A stretch of 64,000 nt of DNA from Lactococcus formosensis (GTDB taxonomy: Bacteria; Bacillota; Bacilli; Lactobacillales; Streptococcaceae), in NCBI RefSeq assembly GCF_018403745.1, contig NZ_BOVP01000005.1, positions 62,001-126,000 on the forward strand. Direction: 5' to 3'. Both the position numbers and the translations under genes were made by a program. Shown here piece by piece: positions 28,165 through 37,037 of the stretch (the first letter of the stretch is position 1; every line of letters starts with the position of its first letter). The notes beneath the pieces were generated by a model that was given only the letters and a program-made list of their open reading frames with translations, had not been told where the DNA came from and searched no databases.

Positions 28165-29577
28165 TTATTCTTCCTTAGTAAGTGGCTCGATTTCAAAGGC
28201 ATTGCTATCTGACAAAGCTTTAAACCAGTGGGCTGATTTTTTCAAACTTTTAACTTGCGTATGAATATTTGTCGAGATGAGTCCATACCGATTGCGGTAA
28301 GCATTGAGCCAGCTCCAACAGTCGATAGGTGTCCACAAATGATAGCCTAAGCAATTGCTGCCCTCTTCCATCGCCTTATTTAACCAGTATAGATGCTCTT
28401 TGATAAATTGAATACGATAGTCATCTTCAATGATTCCCTGACTATTCATATATCTTTCCTCGTTTGACACACCCATACCATTTTCGGAAATGAACCAGTC
28501 GATATTTCCATAGTTTTCTTGAACATCTTTAGCAATGTCGTAAACTGCTTTTGGATAAATTTCCCAACCTTTATCGACATTCATACGGCATGAAGGCAGT
28601 TCAAATTCTTGCCAGAATTTGTTAGGCATAAAGTCAACAGCTAAGGAATTTGCCGAGTATTTTGGACGTTGTACGCGATTTGGATGATAGAAATTAATAC
28701 CCAGTAAGTCAACCGTATTATCTCTGATGAGTTTTAATTCATCTTCTGTTGATTCCCAAAGTGCGTTTTCCTTATCTAAAATTTCAACCAGTTCAGCAGG
28801 AAACTCGCCATTGACAGAGGCATCCATATAGAGACGGTTCAACCATAAGTCAGCGATATGGCTGGCTTTAAGGTCAGCTGCTTCTTTGGTAGAAGGATAC
28901 GGCGGTGTCAGGTTGAGGATAATCCCAATTTTTCCATCGAATTGTAGCGCGCGGTATTTTGCGATGGCTTTGCTTGAGGCAAGTTGCAAGTTGTAAGCAA
29001 CTTGGACAGCAGCGTGTCCATCGACTTTATTTGGATAATGGAATTGGAATAAATAGCCTCCTTCCACGACAACCAATGGTTCGTTGTGGGTGAACCAGTA
29101 TTTGATGCGATCACCAAAGCATTCAAAAGCTTTTTCAGCAAAGCCAGCATAGAGATCAACAACTTTTTTTGATTCCCAGCCACCATACTTATGGTAGAGT
29201 TCAACAGGCAAATCAAAATGGTGCAGATTAATCATTGGCGTAATATCTTGGGCGATAAATTCATCAATGACTGCATTATAAAATGCTACAGCGTCTGAAT
29301 TTACAGTGTTTTTTTCTAAATCATCAATCAAACGGCTCCATTGTATAGAGGTACGAACTGTTTTTAGTCCAGCTTCCTTCATTAAGCGAATATCATTCTT
29401 GAAGTCATTATAAAAGTTACTTGCTGTATCTGGGCCTTGATGTTTATAGAAACTTTCGGGTTTGATTTCATAAAAATAATCAAACATGTTGGCATGTTTT
29501 TTATTAAAACGACCTTCGGTCTGAGGGCCACTGGTTGCTGCCCCCCACCAAAAATCATTAGGGAATTTAACTTGCAT
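28165..29577 (-). CDS. bglA: GH1 6-phospho-beta-glucosidase
   Basis: Hydrolyses phosphorylated beta-glucosides (cellobiose-6-P, arbutin-6-P, salicin-6-P) delivered by the PTS. 470 residues, GH1 size. Acid/base glutamate in WFTHNEPLV, nucleophile in WFISENGMGV, N-terminal WWGAATSGPQTEG. Co-transcribed with the PTS permease upstream (18 bases apart) and controlled by the adjacent RpiR-type regulator by inference. Confidence 0.92.
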   Translation of the reverse strand: MQVKFPNDFWWGAATSGPQTEGRFNKKHANMFDYFYEIKPESFYKHQGPDTASNFYNDFKNDIRLMKEAGLKTVRTSIQWSRLIDDLEKNTVNSDAVAFYNAVIDEFIAQDITPMINLHHFDLPVELYHKYGGWESKKVVDLYAGFAEKAFECFGDRIKYWFTHNEPLVVVEGGYLFQFHYPNKVDGHAAVQVAYNLQLASSKAIAKYRALQFDGKIGIILNLTPPYPSTKEAADLKASHIADLWLNRLYMDASVNGEFPAELVEILDKENALWESTEDELKLIRDNTVDLLGINFYHPNRVQRPKYSANSLAVDFMPNKFWQEFELPSCRMNVDKGWEIYPKAVYDIAKDVQENYGNIDWFISENGMGVSNEERYMNSQGIIEDDYRIQFIKEHLYWLNKAMEEGSNCLGYHLWTPIDCWSWLNAYRNRYGLISTNIHTQVKSLKKSAHWFKALSDSNAFEIEPLTKEE

Positions 29578-29595
29578 TATTTTATCCTTTGTTTT

Positions 29596-30885
29596 TTATA
29601 ATGTTTCAGTACGATCAATGACTTTCAAGAAGGGTAACCAGATGAGCGCGATGACCACAAATTGAACTAATTGAAGTAGAGAACCCATAATAGAATTTGT
29701 TGCTAAAAATCCTGAAAGGAAGATTGGCATTGTCCAAGGCACTTGCGCCCCAGTGGTCAGAGGAACTAACCCAGACGCAAAGCCGAGATAGGCGATAATG
29801 ACTGAAACAACAGGAGCTAAAAGCCATGGAATGAAGATTGTAGCATTCATGACGATAGGAAGCCCAAAAATTACAGGTTCATTAACGTTAAATAATCCAG
29901 GAGCCAAGCCCAGACGTCCAATGTTTTTATATTGCTTATGTTTCATCAGAAATGCCATAATCAGGACGACAGCCAAGGTAGATCCTGATCCACCTAAGCT
30001 TACTGTGAATGTATCCATGAATGATTTTGTAACGATGTGTCCATTTTCAGCTAAGGCAGATGCTCCTTGTTGCGTAAGCGCAGCGTTATCGAGCATATTT
30101 GTTTGCCAGAAAGGTTCAAAAACAGAGTTGACAATGATTTGGCCGTGCAGACCGAAGAACCAGAGGAACTGGACAAGGAATACGGCAATGATTGTTGCTG
30201 GAAGTCCCGTTCCTAAACCAGTCAGTGGTTTTTGGATAACATTGTAAATAACATCATGAAGATTTGTAGTAAAGGCACCAACCATAAGCGCATTGATAAG
30301 TAAGAAAACAAGCAATGTTCCTAGGGCTGGGATTAGAGAGGCGAAAGATTTAGCGACAGCTGGTGGAACACCGTCTGGCATTTTAAGCGTAAAACCTTTT
30401 TTAGTCAGTGCAGCGAAGATTTTTGCGGCAATGAAGGCAGCAAAGATACCTAAGAACATCCCTTTTGCACCCAATCGGTCAAGAGTAAGAAGCCCAGTAC
30501 CTTCAACAGTTGTAGCTCCATCAGCTGATGTAATAATTGCAGCGAAAGGTGTCAATATCAAGAATGAAGCTAAAGAAACGACACCACTGAAAATAGCTTC
30601 GATTTCTTCTGACTTCGCCCAGTAGTACCCAATGGCTAAAGTAACGAACACGGTCATAATTGACATTGTGGCGCTTTGACCATTACCAAAAAGGTTACCC
30701 AAGTTTGCTTTCATCGAGTCAGACCAGAAGGGTAAATTATTGAATACGACAATAAGTGAACCAAACATTGTTAAAGGGAAACTGACCATGAAGGCATCAC
30801 GCAAAACAGTGAGGTACTTGTTTTGCCCCAAACGAGACGCTACCGGTAAAACTTTTTCTGATAGCAAAACCATAAATTTGTTCAT
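29596..30885 (-). CDS. celB: PTS system lactose/cellobiose-family EIIC component
   Basis: Membrane channel that imports and phosphorylates a beta-glucoside with EIIA and EIIB encoded elsewhere; none is present here. 429 residues with about ten membrane helices. Family features: LPFWSD near the N-terminus, FGLHGQIIVNSVFEPFW with the conserved loop, and GLFNVNEPVIFGLPIV, the NEP[IV] substrate motif. Strong promoter (30916-30944) and Shine-Dalgarno AAGGAG. Confidence 0.9.
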   Translation of the reverse strand: MNKFMVLLSEKVLPVASRLGQNKYLTVLRDAFMVSFPLTMFGSLIVVFNNLPFWSDSMKANLGNLFGNGQSATMSIMTVFVTLAIGYYWAKSEEIEAIFSGVVSLASFLILTPFAAIITSADGATTVEGTGLLTLDRLGAKGMFLGIFAAFIAAKIFAALTKKGFTLKMPDGVPPAVAKSFASLIPALGTLLVFLLINALMVGAFTTNLHDVIYNVIQKPLTGLGTGLPATIIAVFLVQFLWFFGLHGQIIVNSVFEPFWQTNMLDNAALTQQGASALAENGHIVTKSFMDTFTVSLGGSGSTLAVVLIMAFLMKHKQYKNIGRLGLAPGLFNVNEPVIFGLPIVMNATIFIPWLLAPVVSVIIAYLGFASGLVPLTTGAQVPWTMPIFLSGFLATNSIMGSLLQLVQFVVIALIWLPFLKVIDRTETL

Positions 30886-30915
30886 GAAAAAACTCTCCTT
30901 AAATATTATAAAGAG

Positions 30916-30944
30916 AGTATAACACGAAATAAAATATATTTCAA
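30916..30944 (-). promoter_or_regulatory. Promoter of celB-bglA
   Basis: On the minus strand TTGAAA, 17 bp, TATACT: near-consensus. Confidence 0.8.
30926..30942 (-). promoter_or_regulatory. Operator-like dyad in the celB promoter
   Basis: GAAATA, 5 bp, TATTTC: a perfect inverted repeat lying between and over the -35 and spacer. GAAA/TTTC half sites and position suit a RpiR-family regulator such as the one encoded just upstream. Confidence 0.55.
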
Positions 30945-30965
30945 ATTAAATAATAAAAATAAAAC

Positions 30966-31742
30966 TTATTCCAAAGAGTGGATGTAATAAGCTGCCAGAA
31001 TTTCTGATAAAACAATAAATGCAAAGCGGTTGTCCAGCTGATAGATGTCTGGTTTGGAAAAATCTGTCAGATTTGAAGGCAGAAGCAGAACCTCGGTCGA
31101 AGTTTGTTTGAATTTGGAATTTCTATTCATTGTGATGAGGACAATCTTTGCCCCAGTTTCCTTGGCTTGCTCAAAAATTTCCTCATAAAGATCCGTATTT
31201 CCAGAAACGGTAAAGATGATTAATAGTGTATCTTGATCAAGTACGCGCGATAGGTAAAATATTTTGGTACGGCTGGTGATGGCTTCGACATATTTATCTT
31301 GATACAAGAGAGAATAGACAAATTGTTCAGCAGCTAAACCAGAACTACCAATCCCTAAAACTCGTGTTGTTTTAGCCTCGCGTATCATTTGCGCAATGCT
31401 GGTCAGTTGTTTTTCCGACAAACAGCTACGAATCAAATTCAGACGTTGCTTATACTCACCAATGATGGATTCTGAAAGCAGTTCTTCTCTTGAGCTCTGA
31501 ACAAGTTCAGTTTTTTCACTCATATATCTTTCTAAAGCATTTTTTAAGTCCGGTAAACCACGATATTGTAGTTTCTTTACAACACGGATAATCGCAGAAG
31601 GTGAAACCTCAAGATCCTTGGCAGCCTCTTGAATAGATCGGTCAATAAGTACCTCTGGTCTTCTCATTAATTCGCCTGTTATTTTACGATCGGTCTTTGT
31701 CAACTCAGTATAGTGGATAGATACTCTTTCTTTAAATGACAT
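30966..31742 (-). CDS. RpiR/MurR-family transcriptional regulator of the beta-glucoside genes
   Basis: 258 residues. N-terminal HTH of the RpiR type (SIQEAAKDLEVSPSAIIRVVKKL) and C-terminal SIS sugar-phosphate domain (VLGIGSSGLAAEQF; IIFTVSGNTDLYEEIFEQAKETGAKI). Start: ATG at 31742 has AGAGGAG seven bases upstream; the longer frame to 31847 lacks one. Regulates celB-bglA by inference from adjacency and the operator-like dyad downstream. Ligand probably a sugar phosphate. Confidence 0.85.
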   Translation of the reverse strand: MSFKERVSIHYTELTKTDRKITGELMRRPEVLIDRSIQEAAKDLEVSPSAIIRVVKKLQYRGLPDLKNALERYMSEKTELVQSSREELLSESIIGEYKQRLNLIRSCLSEKQLTSIAQMIREAKTTRVLGIGSSGLAAEQFVYSLLYQDKYVEAITSRTKIFYLSRVLDQDTLLIIFTVSGNTDLYEEIFEQAKETGAKIVLITMNRNSKFKQTSTEVLLLPSNLTDFSKPDIYQLDNRFAFIVLSEILAAYYIHSLE

Positions 31743-31903
31743 ATAACTCCTCTCTTTGTTTATTAATAATTTCGGATAAACCAACTCTAGATATTCAGTT
31801 ATGAGTTCTCTAAATAGTAGTGTACTAAAAAAATTATCATAAGACAATTGAAGCTAAAAAATAAAATTGAAAGAAAAGAATAAGTGCATGAAAAGAATAC
31901 TTT

Positions 31904-31912
31904 TGTTATAAT
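31904..31912 (+). promoter_or_regulatory. Extended -10 promoter of msrA
   Basis: TGTTATAAT; leader of about 25 nt. Confidence 0.5.
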
Positions 31913-31943
31913 ATTTTCAGTTAATAAGGACGAGGTAAAAAGG

Positions 31944-32459
31944 ATGAGTAAAGAAAGAGCAATATTTGCGGGTGGTTGCTTTTGGTGCATGGTGCAACCT
32001 TTCGAGGAACAAACAGGGATTCTTGCTGTGACAAGTGGTTATACAGGCGGTCATGTTGATAATCCAACTTATGAGCAAGTTTGCAATCATCAGACAGGGC
32101 ATACTGAGGCAGTGGAGATTATCTTTGATAATGAAAAAATCACTTACAAAGATTTAGTGGAACTTTACTGGGAGCAGACCGATCCAACCGATATGTTTGG
32201 GCAATTTGAGGATCGTGGCGATAATTATCGTCCAGTTATTTTCTATACTGCTGACTCACAGAGAGAAGTCGCTGAAAAGTCAAAAGAAGCACTTCAAAAT
32301 TCTGGACGTTTTGATCAGCCTATTGTTACCACGATAGAACCCGCACAAAAGTTCTGGCCGGCAGAGGATTATCATCAAGGATTTTATAAAACAAATCCTG
32401 AGCGTTATGCTTTGTCCAGCCGCTTACGTCATAAGTTTTTGGAGGAAAACTGGAAATGA
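31944..32459 (+). CDS. msrA: Peptide methionine sulfoxide reductase MsrA
   Basis: Reduces methionine-S-sulfoxide in proteins. 171 residues from the ATG at 31944, which starts the family N-terminus [14 protein letters not shown] with the catalytic cysteine in GCFWC. Further motifs: [14 protein letters not shown] and EDYHQGF. The earlier in-frame start at 31884 precedes the promoter and is rejected. Overlaps yozE by four bases (ATGA). Confidence 0.94.
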   Translation: MSKERAIFAGGCFWCMVQPFEEQTGILAVTSGYTGGHVDNPTYEQVCNHQTGHTEAVEIIFDNEKITYKDLVELYWEQTDPTDMFGQFEDRGDNYRPVIFYTADSQREVAEKSKEALQNSGRFDQPIVTTIEPAQKFWPAEDYHQGFYKTNPERYALSSRLRHKFLEENWK

Positions 32460-32671
32460 GACAGCCTTTTTATACTTATTTGATGCGCCATCGGGCGCCA
32501 GTTGAGGTGGATGATGTCACACGTTTGGCTAATCTTGCCTTTGCAGATACACAGTTTCCCAAACAATCGAAAGACTTTGATGAAGTCTCCACATATCTGG
32601 AAACCTATGCCCCTTTTTACTTTAACTTGGGACTTTTTGACGATATCTGGGCAATGTACCTAGAAGCCTAA
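32456..32671 (+). CDS. yozE: YozE family SAM-like protein
   Basis: 71 residues. Matches YozE (UPF0346), a small sterile-alpha-motif-like helical family: [33 protein letters not shown] and the Tyr/Phe-rich end. Coupled to msrA by start/stop overlap. Function unknown. Confidence 0.87.
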   Translation: MRQPFYTYLMRHRAPVEVDDVTRLANLAFADTQFPKQSKDFDEVSTYLETYAPFYFNLGLFDDIWAMYLEA

Positions 32672-32688
32672 AAATGGAGGAAAACACA

Positions 32689-33060
32689 ATGAAAATGGCA
32701 CACACTTGTTACCGCGTCAAAGACTTGGATGCTTCAATCAAGTTTTATCAAGAAGCTTTCGGCTTTGAGGAAAAACGTCGTCGTGACTTTTTAGAATATG
32801 AATTTACTTTAGTTTATCTGACTTTACCTGGTGATGACTACGAATTAGAATTGACTTATAATTACAATCATGAAGCGTATGATTTGGGTAATGGCTATGG
32901 ACATATTGCTATTTCGGTTGATAATTTGGAAGAACTGCATACAAAACAAAAACAAGCAGGATTTGAAGTGACAGAACTTAAAGGCCTTCCTAACTCCGAC
33001 ACACGTTATTACTTCATCATTGATCCAGATGGTTATAAGGTTGAAGTGATTGCAGAGTAA
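32689..33060 (+). CDS. gloA: Lactoylglutathione lyase (glyoxalase I)
   Basis: 123 residues of the VOC superfamily. Detoxifies methylglyoxal as its thiol adduct. Metal ligands fit H5 in MAHTCYRVKDLDAS, the glutamate in YELELTYN, GYGHIAISVD and DPDGYKVEVI. ATG 32689 follows GGAGG by eight bases; the upstream in-frame ATG at 32674 overlaps that Shine-Dalgarno. Last gene of the msrA-yozE-gloA run. Confidence 0.9.
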   Translation: MKMAHTCYRVKDLDASIKFYQEAFGFEEKRRRDFLEYEFTLVYLTLPGDDYELELTYNYNHEAYDLGNGYGHIAISVDNLEELHTKQKQAGFEVTELKGLPNSDTRYYFIIDPDGYKVEVIAE

Positions 33061-33072
33061 ATAAAAAAGAAT

Positions 33073-33105
33073 AAAAAGACTGAATTATTTCAGTCTTTTT
33101 TTGAT
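33073..33105 (+). terminator. Terminator of msrA-yozE-gloA
   Basis: AAAGACTGAA and TTCAGTCTTT stem around TTAT, followed by T-run. Confidence 0.88.
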
Positions 33106-33201
33106 TTCCGATTGAATATAGCAACTACATTTTTCAAGCTTAAAGTATGTCTGATTTTTTTTGGAAACAAAATATAGATGAAAAATAGAAGGAACTTATT
33201 A

Positions 33202-33210
33202 TGTTAGACT
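33202..33210 (+). promoter_or_regulatory. Possible extended -10 promoter of the bacteriocin cassette
   Basis: TGTTAGACT; no clear -35. The rest of 33106-33294 is AT-rich with no other gene seen. Confidence 0.35.
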
Positions 33211-33294
33211 GATAAAAGAAAATAGAAAACAAAGGAAGGAGATGAACAAATATTGTTAGGTAAGAAAAAGATTCATATTTGAAAGGAGAGCTAT

Positions 33295-33693
33295 ATGAAA
33301 ATCAAAAAACTTATTGCACTATCAACTTTAGGACTCGCTTTGTTTGGGGCAAGCCAGTTAGCCACTGCTGAAAAAGCTTCTGCTGATGGTGTTTTTGGCG
33401 ATAGCCTTGAAAAGCTAGAGCGCGCAGTCCGTATCTTACAGAATAATTTTACACGTCATGGACGGCAGGTGGCTTATTCTAGGACTTGGCCAGATGCCGC
33501 ATGGGGCAAAAAGACCTTAACAGCGGAGTATTATAACTGGGCGGTGTCTCATCAAAGTCATGCCTATGTGTCTGGGGGGAAACGAGAAAAGAGTGGCTGG
33601 TATGGTCCTGGTTGGAAAGTTTGGACTTCCTCTACAGGTGATTATTATGGAAAAATGGAGTGGCGATATGAAGCAAGGGGTAATAAGTGGTAA
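33295..33693 (+). CDS. Lactococcin-972-family bacteriocin precursor
   Basis: 132 residues. A Sec signal peptide (KIKKLIALSTLGLALFGAS) ends with likely cleavage after ALA-type sites at Ala25 or Ala30. The C-terminal 70 residues have the lactococcin-972 pattern of Tyr/Trp/Ser-rich strands: YYNWAVSHQSHAYVSGG, SGWYGPGWKVW and MEWRYEARGNKW. No cysteine. Lcn972 itself is a 66-residue secreted protein that binds lipid II and blocks septum formation. This homologue would be 102-107 residues mature, with an extra charged segment (about 33-60) before the core. Strong Shine-Dalgarno (AAAGGAGAG). The next two genes are the classical Lcn972 transporter partners. Confidence 0.88.
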   Translation: MKIKKLIALSTLGLALFGASQLATAEKASADGVFGDSLEKLERAVRILQNNFTRHGRQVAYSRTWPDAAWGKKTLTAEYYNWAVSHQSHAYVSGGKREKSGWYGPGWKVWTSSTGDYYGKMEWRYEARGNKW

Positions 33694-33699
33694 GTAATA

Positions 33700-35760
33700 A
33701 TGAATAAAGTCTTAAAGCTTACATTATTGCTTTTATTCTCTTTCGTTAGTGTGATGCTTGCCTATATGCGCTACAATGATATTGAGTCAGATAGGCTTAC
33801 GCGTTATGTGAGTAAGCCAAGTTATACCCAAATCTATCCTCCTGAGATAGGAGATACTGAGTGCTATGAGACAGATGATGTAAAAATACTTGAACGAAAA
33901 GATTTTATCTCAGTTATAGAGGAAGTATCAAGGGAGTTCAACACTCCTTTTACTGTTCGTTCCCGCTTTATTGGTGCCGACTATGATGGTAAGGGAAATA
34001 TCTACTATAGTCGACCAATAGCCAGTATCACATACTTTCAAACCGCTTATAAAAAGCAAAGTCAAAAAGAGTTTATGGATCACGGTTCAAAAGTAACGGT
34101 GATCAATGAACCGCTAAAAAAAATAACTGATGAAGAGTACCAAGGAGCCGCAGTATTTTTTGAATCAAGTGAGAAAGAAAAAATATTAGAAGCTTTGAGT
34201 GAAAAAATAAACCAAAGATTTAATCTGGCAACCAGTTCAAGCAGCTTAACCTCTCAACCTGAATGGTACAATCCCCAGCCTTTAATCACTCGTGGGAACG
34301 ATATGTATCGTTTTCTCATCAAGATGATTCTTTTTTTCTATTTTATTTTCCTTCTTGTTTGGATGGTCTTGCGCAGTAAGGAGATTGCTATATATGCTCT
34401 TAATGGGATGGGGAACTGGGAAATTCTTCTGCGGATTTATATGAAGAGTTTTCTGTTTGTACAGCTTTTTGTAGGGTTATTAAACAGTAGCTTTCTTCTG
34501 AAAGCTTTCGATTTTCAATATTTGATAAGTCTCAGCCTGTTGATGGGACTAAGTCTGATTCTGGTAATGCTTGTTATTGGTATCGTGAATCGAGCATCTT
34601 TAGTGGCTCAAACTAATAATAAGTCTTTCTTAAAGCGCGTCCACATTTTGGTTTATCTGGTTAAAGTTTATATCTTTGCGGCCAGTGTCTCTACAAGTAT
34701 GGGGATTATCCTTTTATTAAATAGCAGTTTGGGTTTGATGCATAAGACACCCTTGGACGACTATGGTGTTTTTGCAGGCTGGAATTTAGGTTATTCTGAA
34801 GCTAAAGATAGCTCGAGACACACGGAGATATTTAAATATATCGAAAGTAACGGTGGTTTGCACGCAACCAAAAAAATCTTAGGGCATGAGAACCTCAAAG
34901 ATTATCAAGGGATAGAGGTTAACTCTACCTATATCGATAAATATTCCGTTAGAGATAGAGAAAACAACCCAATTTACATAGATAAAAGCACTAAAGAAGC
35001 TGTTATACTTGTCAACGAACGCTATAAAAGTAAAGTAGAGGAGATAAAAAAAGCTTATAATGACTTGTTAGAGATGCAGGGCGCCTGGTTTCGAGCAACA
35101 GAAATCAAGGTGTTCTTGATGAAAGATAAACAAAGTATGCCTATATTTGAAGGGGAAGCAGGCGGTGTTTATTCCAATGGTAAAAAACAAGAACTTGTAG
35201 CAGATATAATTGAGGTGCATACGGTAAATAACGCTGGGGTTAATACTTATAGTAATATGTTTTACGGAAATAATACCCTAGGCGTTTTGATTCCAATAAA
35301 AGAGAACATAGAAAAAACGTATTTAGAGATACTGCCAAGTTTGAAGAAAGACCTAGTAGCTGCAAGTTTTGTTTCCTTTGTTCCTACATCAAAAATTGCA
35401 GAAATTGAGGTCAAACGTTTTATTGGTGAACCGATAACATGGGTATTTATGAATGTTTTAGCTTTTGTGCTTTTTATCCTGATGATTTTATCCACAACGG
35501 TAATCTATTTTAAGGTGAATAAGAAGAAGTTAGTACTTAGACGGGTGCAAGGCATTTCATATTTTAGAACATATAAAATACTGTTTATCCTCATTGTTAT
35601 TCAAAATTTGATTTTCTTAGTTCACTCCACGCTACGCGGACATGAACTAGTGATTGTTGAAGCTTACGTACTCTATGCTTTGATTGAGCTATTTTTAGTC
35701 TTCCACCTCCTCACCCGTCTCGAAAAGAAAGAACTGGTCACCACCTTGAAAGGAGCATAA
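33700..35760 (+). CDS. Bacteriocin-associated integral membrane protein (Lcn972 immunity/ABC permease, DUF1430 type)
   Basis: 686 residues. One membrane helix near residues 5-20, a large outside domain, a helix block around 200-345, a second outside domain (350-570), then three C-terminal helices (FMNVLAFVLFILMIL, YKILFILIVIQNLIFLV, YVLYALIELFLVFHLL). This matches the permease always paired with lactococcin-972-type peptides. With the following ATPase it forms an ABC system of the MacB-like mechanotransmission shape, presumably removing bacteriocin from the membrane of the producer. Starts seven bases after the bacteriocin gene and ends seven before the ATPase gene. Confidence 0.88.
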   Translation: MNKVLKLTLLLLFSFVSVMLAYMRYNDIESDRLTRYVSKPSYTQIYPPEIGDTECYETDDVKILERKDFISVIEEVSREFNTPFTVRSRFIGADYDGKGNIYYSRPIASITYFQTAYKKQSQKEFMDHGSKVTVINEPLKKITDEEYQGAAVFFESSEKEKILEALSEKINQRFNLATSSSSLTSQPEWYNPQPLITRGNDMYRFLIKMILFFYFIFLLVWMVLRSKEIAIYALNGMGNWEILLRIYMKSFLFVQLFVGLLNSSFLLKAFDFQYLISLSLLMGLSLILVMLVIGIVNRASLVAQTNNKSFLKRVHILVYLVKVYIFAASVSTSMGIILLLNSSLGLMHKTPLDDYGVFAGWNLGYSEAKDSSRHTEIFKYIESNGGLHATKKILGHENLKDYQGIEVNSTYIDKYSVRDRENNPIYIDKSTKEAVILVNERYKSKVEEIKKAYNDLLEMQGAWFRATEIKVFLMKDKQSMPIFEGEAGGVYSNGKKQELVADIIEVHTVNNAGVNTYSNMFYGNNTLGVLIPIKENIEKTYLEILPSLKKDLVAASFVSFVPTSKIAEIEVKRFIGEPITWVFMNVLAFVLFILMILSTTVIYFKVNKKKLVLRRVQGISYFRTYKILFILIVIQNLIFLVHSTLRGHELVIVEAYVLYALIELFLVFHLLTRLEKKELVTTLKGA

Positions 35761-35766
35761 AAACAC

Positions 35767-36396
35767 ATGATAGAACTGCAAGAAGTGAGTAAAAAGTTTG
35801 GGAAACATCAGAGTTTTGAAAATTTTTCCCTCAGTATTCCAGCTCAGAAAATGACAGCGATACTCGGAAGAAGTGGTGCCGGAAAGTCTACGCTTCTTAA
35901 TCTTATCGGACTGATTGAAGGCGCAGATTCTGGGAGGTTATATATATCAGGGAAAAAAGCACCTAAGATAAACAGCAAAGAAGCGTTACTTATGCGGCGC
36001 AACCTGATAGCATTTCTTTTTCAAAACTTTGCCTTGATTGAAGATGAGAGCATTGAGCGAAATCTCAATATCTCTCTAGTGTATGAGAAAATAAAAGGCA
36101 AAGAAAAGCGACGTAGGATGAGAGAGATTTTAAATCAAGTAGGTATTGCTCATAAGCTAAGCGAAAAAGTATACGCTTTGTCTGGTGGGGAAAAACAGCG
36201 TGTAGCTCTGGCGCGTGCTTTGTTGAAACGCAGTAAGATTATCTTGGCTGATGAGCCGACCGGTTCTTTAGACGGACAAAATAGAGTTTTGATACTGGGA
36301 TTGTTACGCCAAGAAGTAGAAAAGGGAAAAACAGTCATCATTGTCACGCATGACCCAGCTGTTGTTGCGGCATGTGACGAATCTATTGAAATATAG
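35767..36396 (+). CDS. ABC transporter ATPase of the Lcn972 type
   Basis: 209 residues, a lone ATPase. Walker A GRSGAGKST, Q-loop FLFQNFALIEDE, signature LSGGEKQRVALARALL, Walker B IILADEPTGSLD and H-loop VTHDP are all intact. The short length and sequence fit the putative bacteriocin-export/immunity ATPase linked to lactococcin 972. Energises the preceding permease. The cassette has no terminator of its own visible before the rplK promoter. Confidence 0.92.
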   Translation: MIELQEVSKKFGKHQSFENFSLSIPAQKMTAILGRSGAGKSTLLNLIGLIEGADSGRLYISGKKAPKINSKEALLMRRNLIAFLFQNFALIEDESIERNLNISLVYEKIKGKEKRRRMREILNQVGIAHKLSEKVYALSGGEKQRVALARALLKRSKIILADEPTGSLDGQNRVLILGLLRQEVEKGKTVIIVTHDPAVVAACDESIEI

Positions 36397-36400
36397 AGAC

Positions 36401-36429
36401 TTGACAAAAGCATCCATATTTGATAGACT
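36401..36429 (+). promoter_or_regulatory. Promoter of rplK-rplA
   Basis: TTGACA, 17 bp, TAGACT. Transcription starts near 36436, giving a leader of about 87 nt to the GTG of rplK. Confidence 0.7.
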
Positions 36430-36522
36430 ATTTAAGTATGTTTTTAGCATATAGGCGTGGAAGATAGAATGGTCTATCATCATACCACATCACGAAAACA
36501 ATATTATAAGGAGAAATTTATC

Positions 36523-36948
36523 GTGGCTAAACAAGTAGAAAAACTCGTTAAATTGCAAATTCCTGCCGGTAAAGCAACACCAGCTCCACCAGTTGGTCCA
36601 GCTTTGGGTCAAGCAGGTATCAACATCATGGGATTCACTAAAGAATTCAACGCGCGTACAGCTGACCAAGCTGGTATGCTTATCCCAGTTGTAATCTCAG
36701 TATATGAAGATAAATCATTTACATTCATTACAAAAACTCCTCCAGCAGCAGTTCTTTTGAAAAAAGCAGCTAAAGTTGAAAAAGGTTCAGGTGAACCTAA
36801 CAAAGTTAAAGTTGCAACTGTAACAAAAGCACAAGTTGAAGAAATTGCAAACACTAAGATGGCTGACCTTAACGCTGGTTCACTTGAAGCAGCAATGTCA
36901 ATGATCGAAGGTACTGCGAAATCTATGGGATTTGTAGTAGAAGGTTAA
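36523..36948 (+). CDS. rplK: 50S ribosomal protein L11
   Basis: 141 residues, exact family length, when started at GTG 36523 (AAGGAG nine bases upstream). Seen: [21 protein letters not shown] with the thiostrepton-region prolines and [14 protein letters not shown]. Forms the GTPase-associated centre of the large subunit and is needed for stringent-factor activation. An in-frame ATG at 36457 lies in the leader and is rejected. Confidence 0.97.
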   Translation: MAKQVEKLVKLQIPAGKATPAPPVGPALGQAGINIMGFTKEFNARTADQAGMLIPVVISVYEDKSFTFITKTPPAAVLLKKAAKVEKGSGEPNKVKVATVTKAQVEEIANTKMADLNAGSLEAAMSMIEGTAKSMGFVVEG

Positions 36949-36970
36949 TTCTTAATTAATCATCGCTCAT

Positions 36971-37004
36971 TTTCCACACAAGTGGAAGGCTGTTATAATA
37001 ACAG
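36971..37004 (+). promoter_or_regulatory. Intercistronic element between rplK and rplA: internal promoter overlapping two hairpins
   Basis: TTTCCA, 17 bp, TATAAT with TGT extension forms a plausible promoter. The same bases form TTCCAC/GTGGAA and CTGTTA/TAACAG stem-loops. It may provide extra rplA transcript or an RNA site; L1 autoregulation at this spot is only a possibility. Confidence 0.45.
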
Positions 37005-37037
37005 ACAACCGATATTACCACAAGGAGAAATATAGAA

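Noticed and set aside
29798..30247. 149-codon frame antisense to celB
   Set aside because: Shadow of the conserved EIIC gene; no Shine-Dalgarno or domain.
33242..33259. Five-codon ORF (MNKYC) before the bacteriocin gene
   Set aside because: The Shine-Dalgarno directly touches the ATG, giving no usable spacing.
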